Assembly (NCBI GenBank): GCA_013112585.1
Contig: JABFGH010000028.1
Span: forward strand, 1 to 62,497
DNA length: 62,497 bases
From: Ignavibacteriota bacterium
Lineage (GTDB): Bacteria > Bacteroidota > Ignavibacteria > Ignavibacteriales > Melioribacteraceae
Reading direction: 5' to 3'
Shown: one piece after another, positions 62,257 through 62,497 of the stretch
How positions within the stretch are numbered: the first letter of the stretch is position 1
How the letters are laid out: every line of letters begins with the position of its first letter
Translations under genes and position numbers: made by a program
The notes under the pieces: generated by a model
Database searches by the model: none
Seen by the model: only the letters and a program-made list of their open reading frames with translations
Told to the model about the DNA's origin: nothing

Positions 62257-62497
62257 ATGAGTGTTACCAAGATTACAAGAAAAAATTTTCTTAAAGGAAC
62301 GGGTGGAACATTCGCACTAATGTTTTTACCGAGTTTCTTTTTAACTTCTTGCGAGAATGATGCTACCCCCAACCGCAAAGCCGATCCCGAATTTTCACCA
62401 GATATTGAAATTGAACTGACTGCTCATCCATCCGAAGTATCAATAATACCAGGTGCTAAAACTAAAGTTTGGAAATATTCCGGCAAGGTTATTAGCG
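62257..62497 (+). CDS. Multicopper oxidase, N-terminal fragment cut by window edge
   Basis: About 80 codons. A Tat-like start (TRKNFLKGTGGTFALMFLPS) is combined with a lipobox (LTSC), then EIELTAHPSEVSIIPGAKTKVWKYSG, the first strand of a multicopper oxidase (CueO/CotA type). The copper sites lie outside the window. Only a single Arg is followed by Lys, so Tat export is possible but not certain. It starts eight bases after the methyltransferase stop. Confidence 0.75.
   Translation, partial: MSVTKITRKNFLKGTGGTFALMFLPSFFLTSCENDATPNRKADPEFSPDIEIELTAHPSEVSIIPGAKTKVWKYSGKVIS

Noticed and set aside
1-62497. CRISPR arrays, tRNA or rRNA genes, IS elements, integrases
   Set aside because: I looked for regular repeats, cloverleaf-like and rRNA-like stretches and transposase motifs and saw none. 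A covariance-model and IS search would be decisive.

Overview
The window is AT-rich bacterial DNA and reads as a large metal-handling accessory region. The best lineage clue is the tail of the multicopper oxidase near 36 kb: a C-terminal type IX secretion sorting domain containing YQNYPNPFNPSTTI, a form typical of Ignavibacteria and relatives in the FCB group (Bacteroidota/Chlorobiota side). TTGACA/TATAAT-like promoters, Shine-Dalgarno (SD) sites and sigma-54 promoters are all visible. I infer an Ignavibacteriales-like organism; this is not proven by the window.

Left part, minus strand (about 1-21.7 kb). A type I restriction subunit HsdR runs off the left edge. Then, reading from 16.5 kb leftwards, comes a long co-directional run. 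It starts with a Cu/Ag-type RND efflux system (TolC-like, CusB-like with metal-binding domains, CusA with the methionine relay) and small accessory proteins: a secreted 100-residue protein, a 32-residue membrane peptide, a P-II-like protein and a His/Met-rich protein. It continues into a cysteine-rich membrane block: a protein with two CcmH-like domains, a DUF2318 protein, an FtsX/MacB permease, a LolD-like ATPase, a TPR protein and CcmF. Right of this are a type II NADH dehydrogenase and a sensor kinase plus NtrC-type sigma-54 activator.

Middle, plus strand (21.9-36.2 kb). A sigma-54 promoter precedes an operon with a membrane-embedded spermidine-synthase-like protein, two YHS-domain proteins, an ICMT/PEMT-like methyltransferase and DUF5676-like membrane proteins. 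A second RND efflux system (CzcCBA-like), a methyltransferase and a Tat-exported, T9SS-tagged multicopper oxidase follow.

Middle, minus strand (36.3-43.3 kb). A mercury operon (merR, a merT-merP fusion, merA and a frameshifted beta-propeller lipoprotein) lies beside a CsoR-like regulator. Three copies of a candidate operator (core GGGGTGTT) mark promoters of that regulator, of a thiol-redox/MerP-like/propeller operon and of a decayed thioredoxin-fold gene.

Right part, plus strand (43.4-62.5 kb). Two further small-protein modules combine YHS domains, His-rich single-pass proteins and DUF5676-like proteins, interleaved with methyltransferases and a HydE-like radical SAM protein; the second module has a clear sigma-54 promoter. 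Then come a type II (archaeal-type) GAPDH, an APC permease, an EamA transporter and an FAD oxidoreductase. A third sigma-54 promoter drives a Met-rich secreted protein ahead of a YHS-HMA-HMA CopA ATPase and a cupredoxin, followed by another Met-rich protein, a beta-barrel protein, two methyltransferases, a SHOCT protein and the start of a second multicopper oxidase.

The most interesting hypothesis is a sigma-54 metal regulon. The local kinase/NtrC-type pair would activate at least three promoters (21874, 46684, 55153) that each head a metal-handling gene set. Two of these sets consist of tiny YHS/DUF5676/His-rich proteins whose joint function is, to my knowledge, undescribed.
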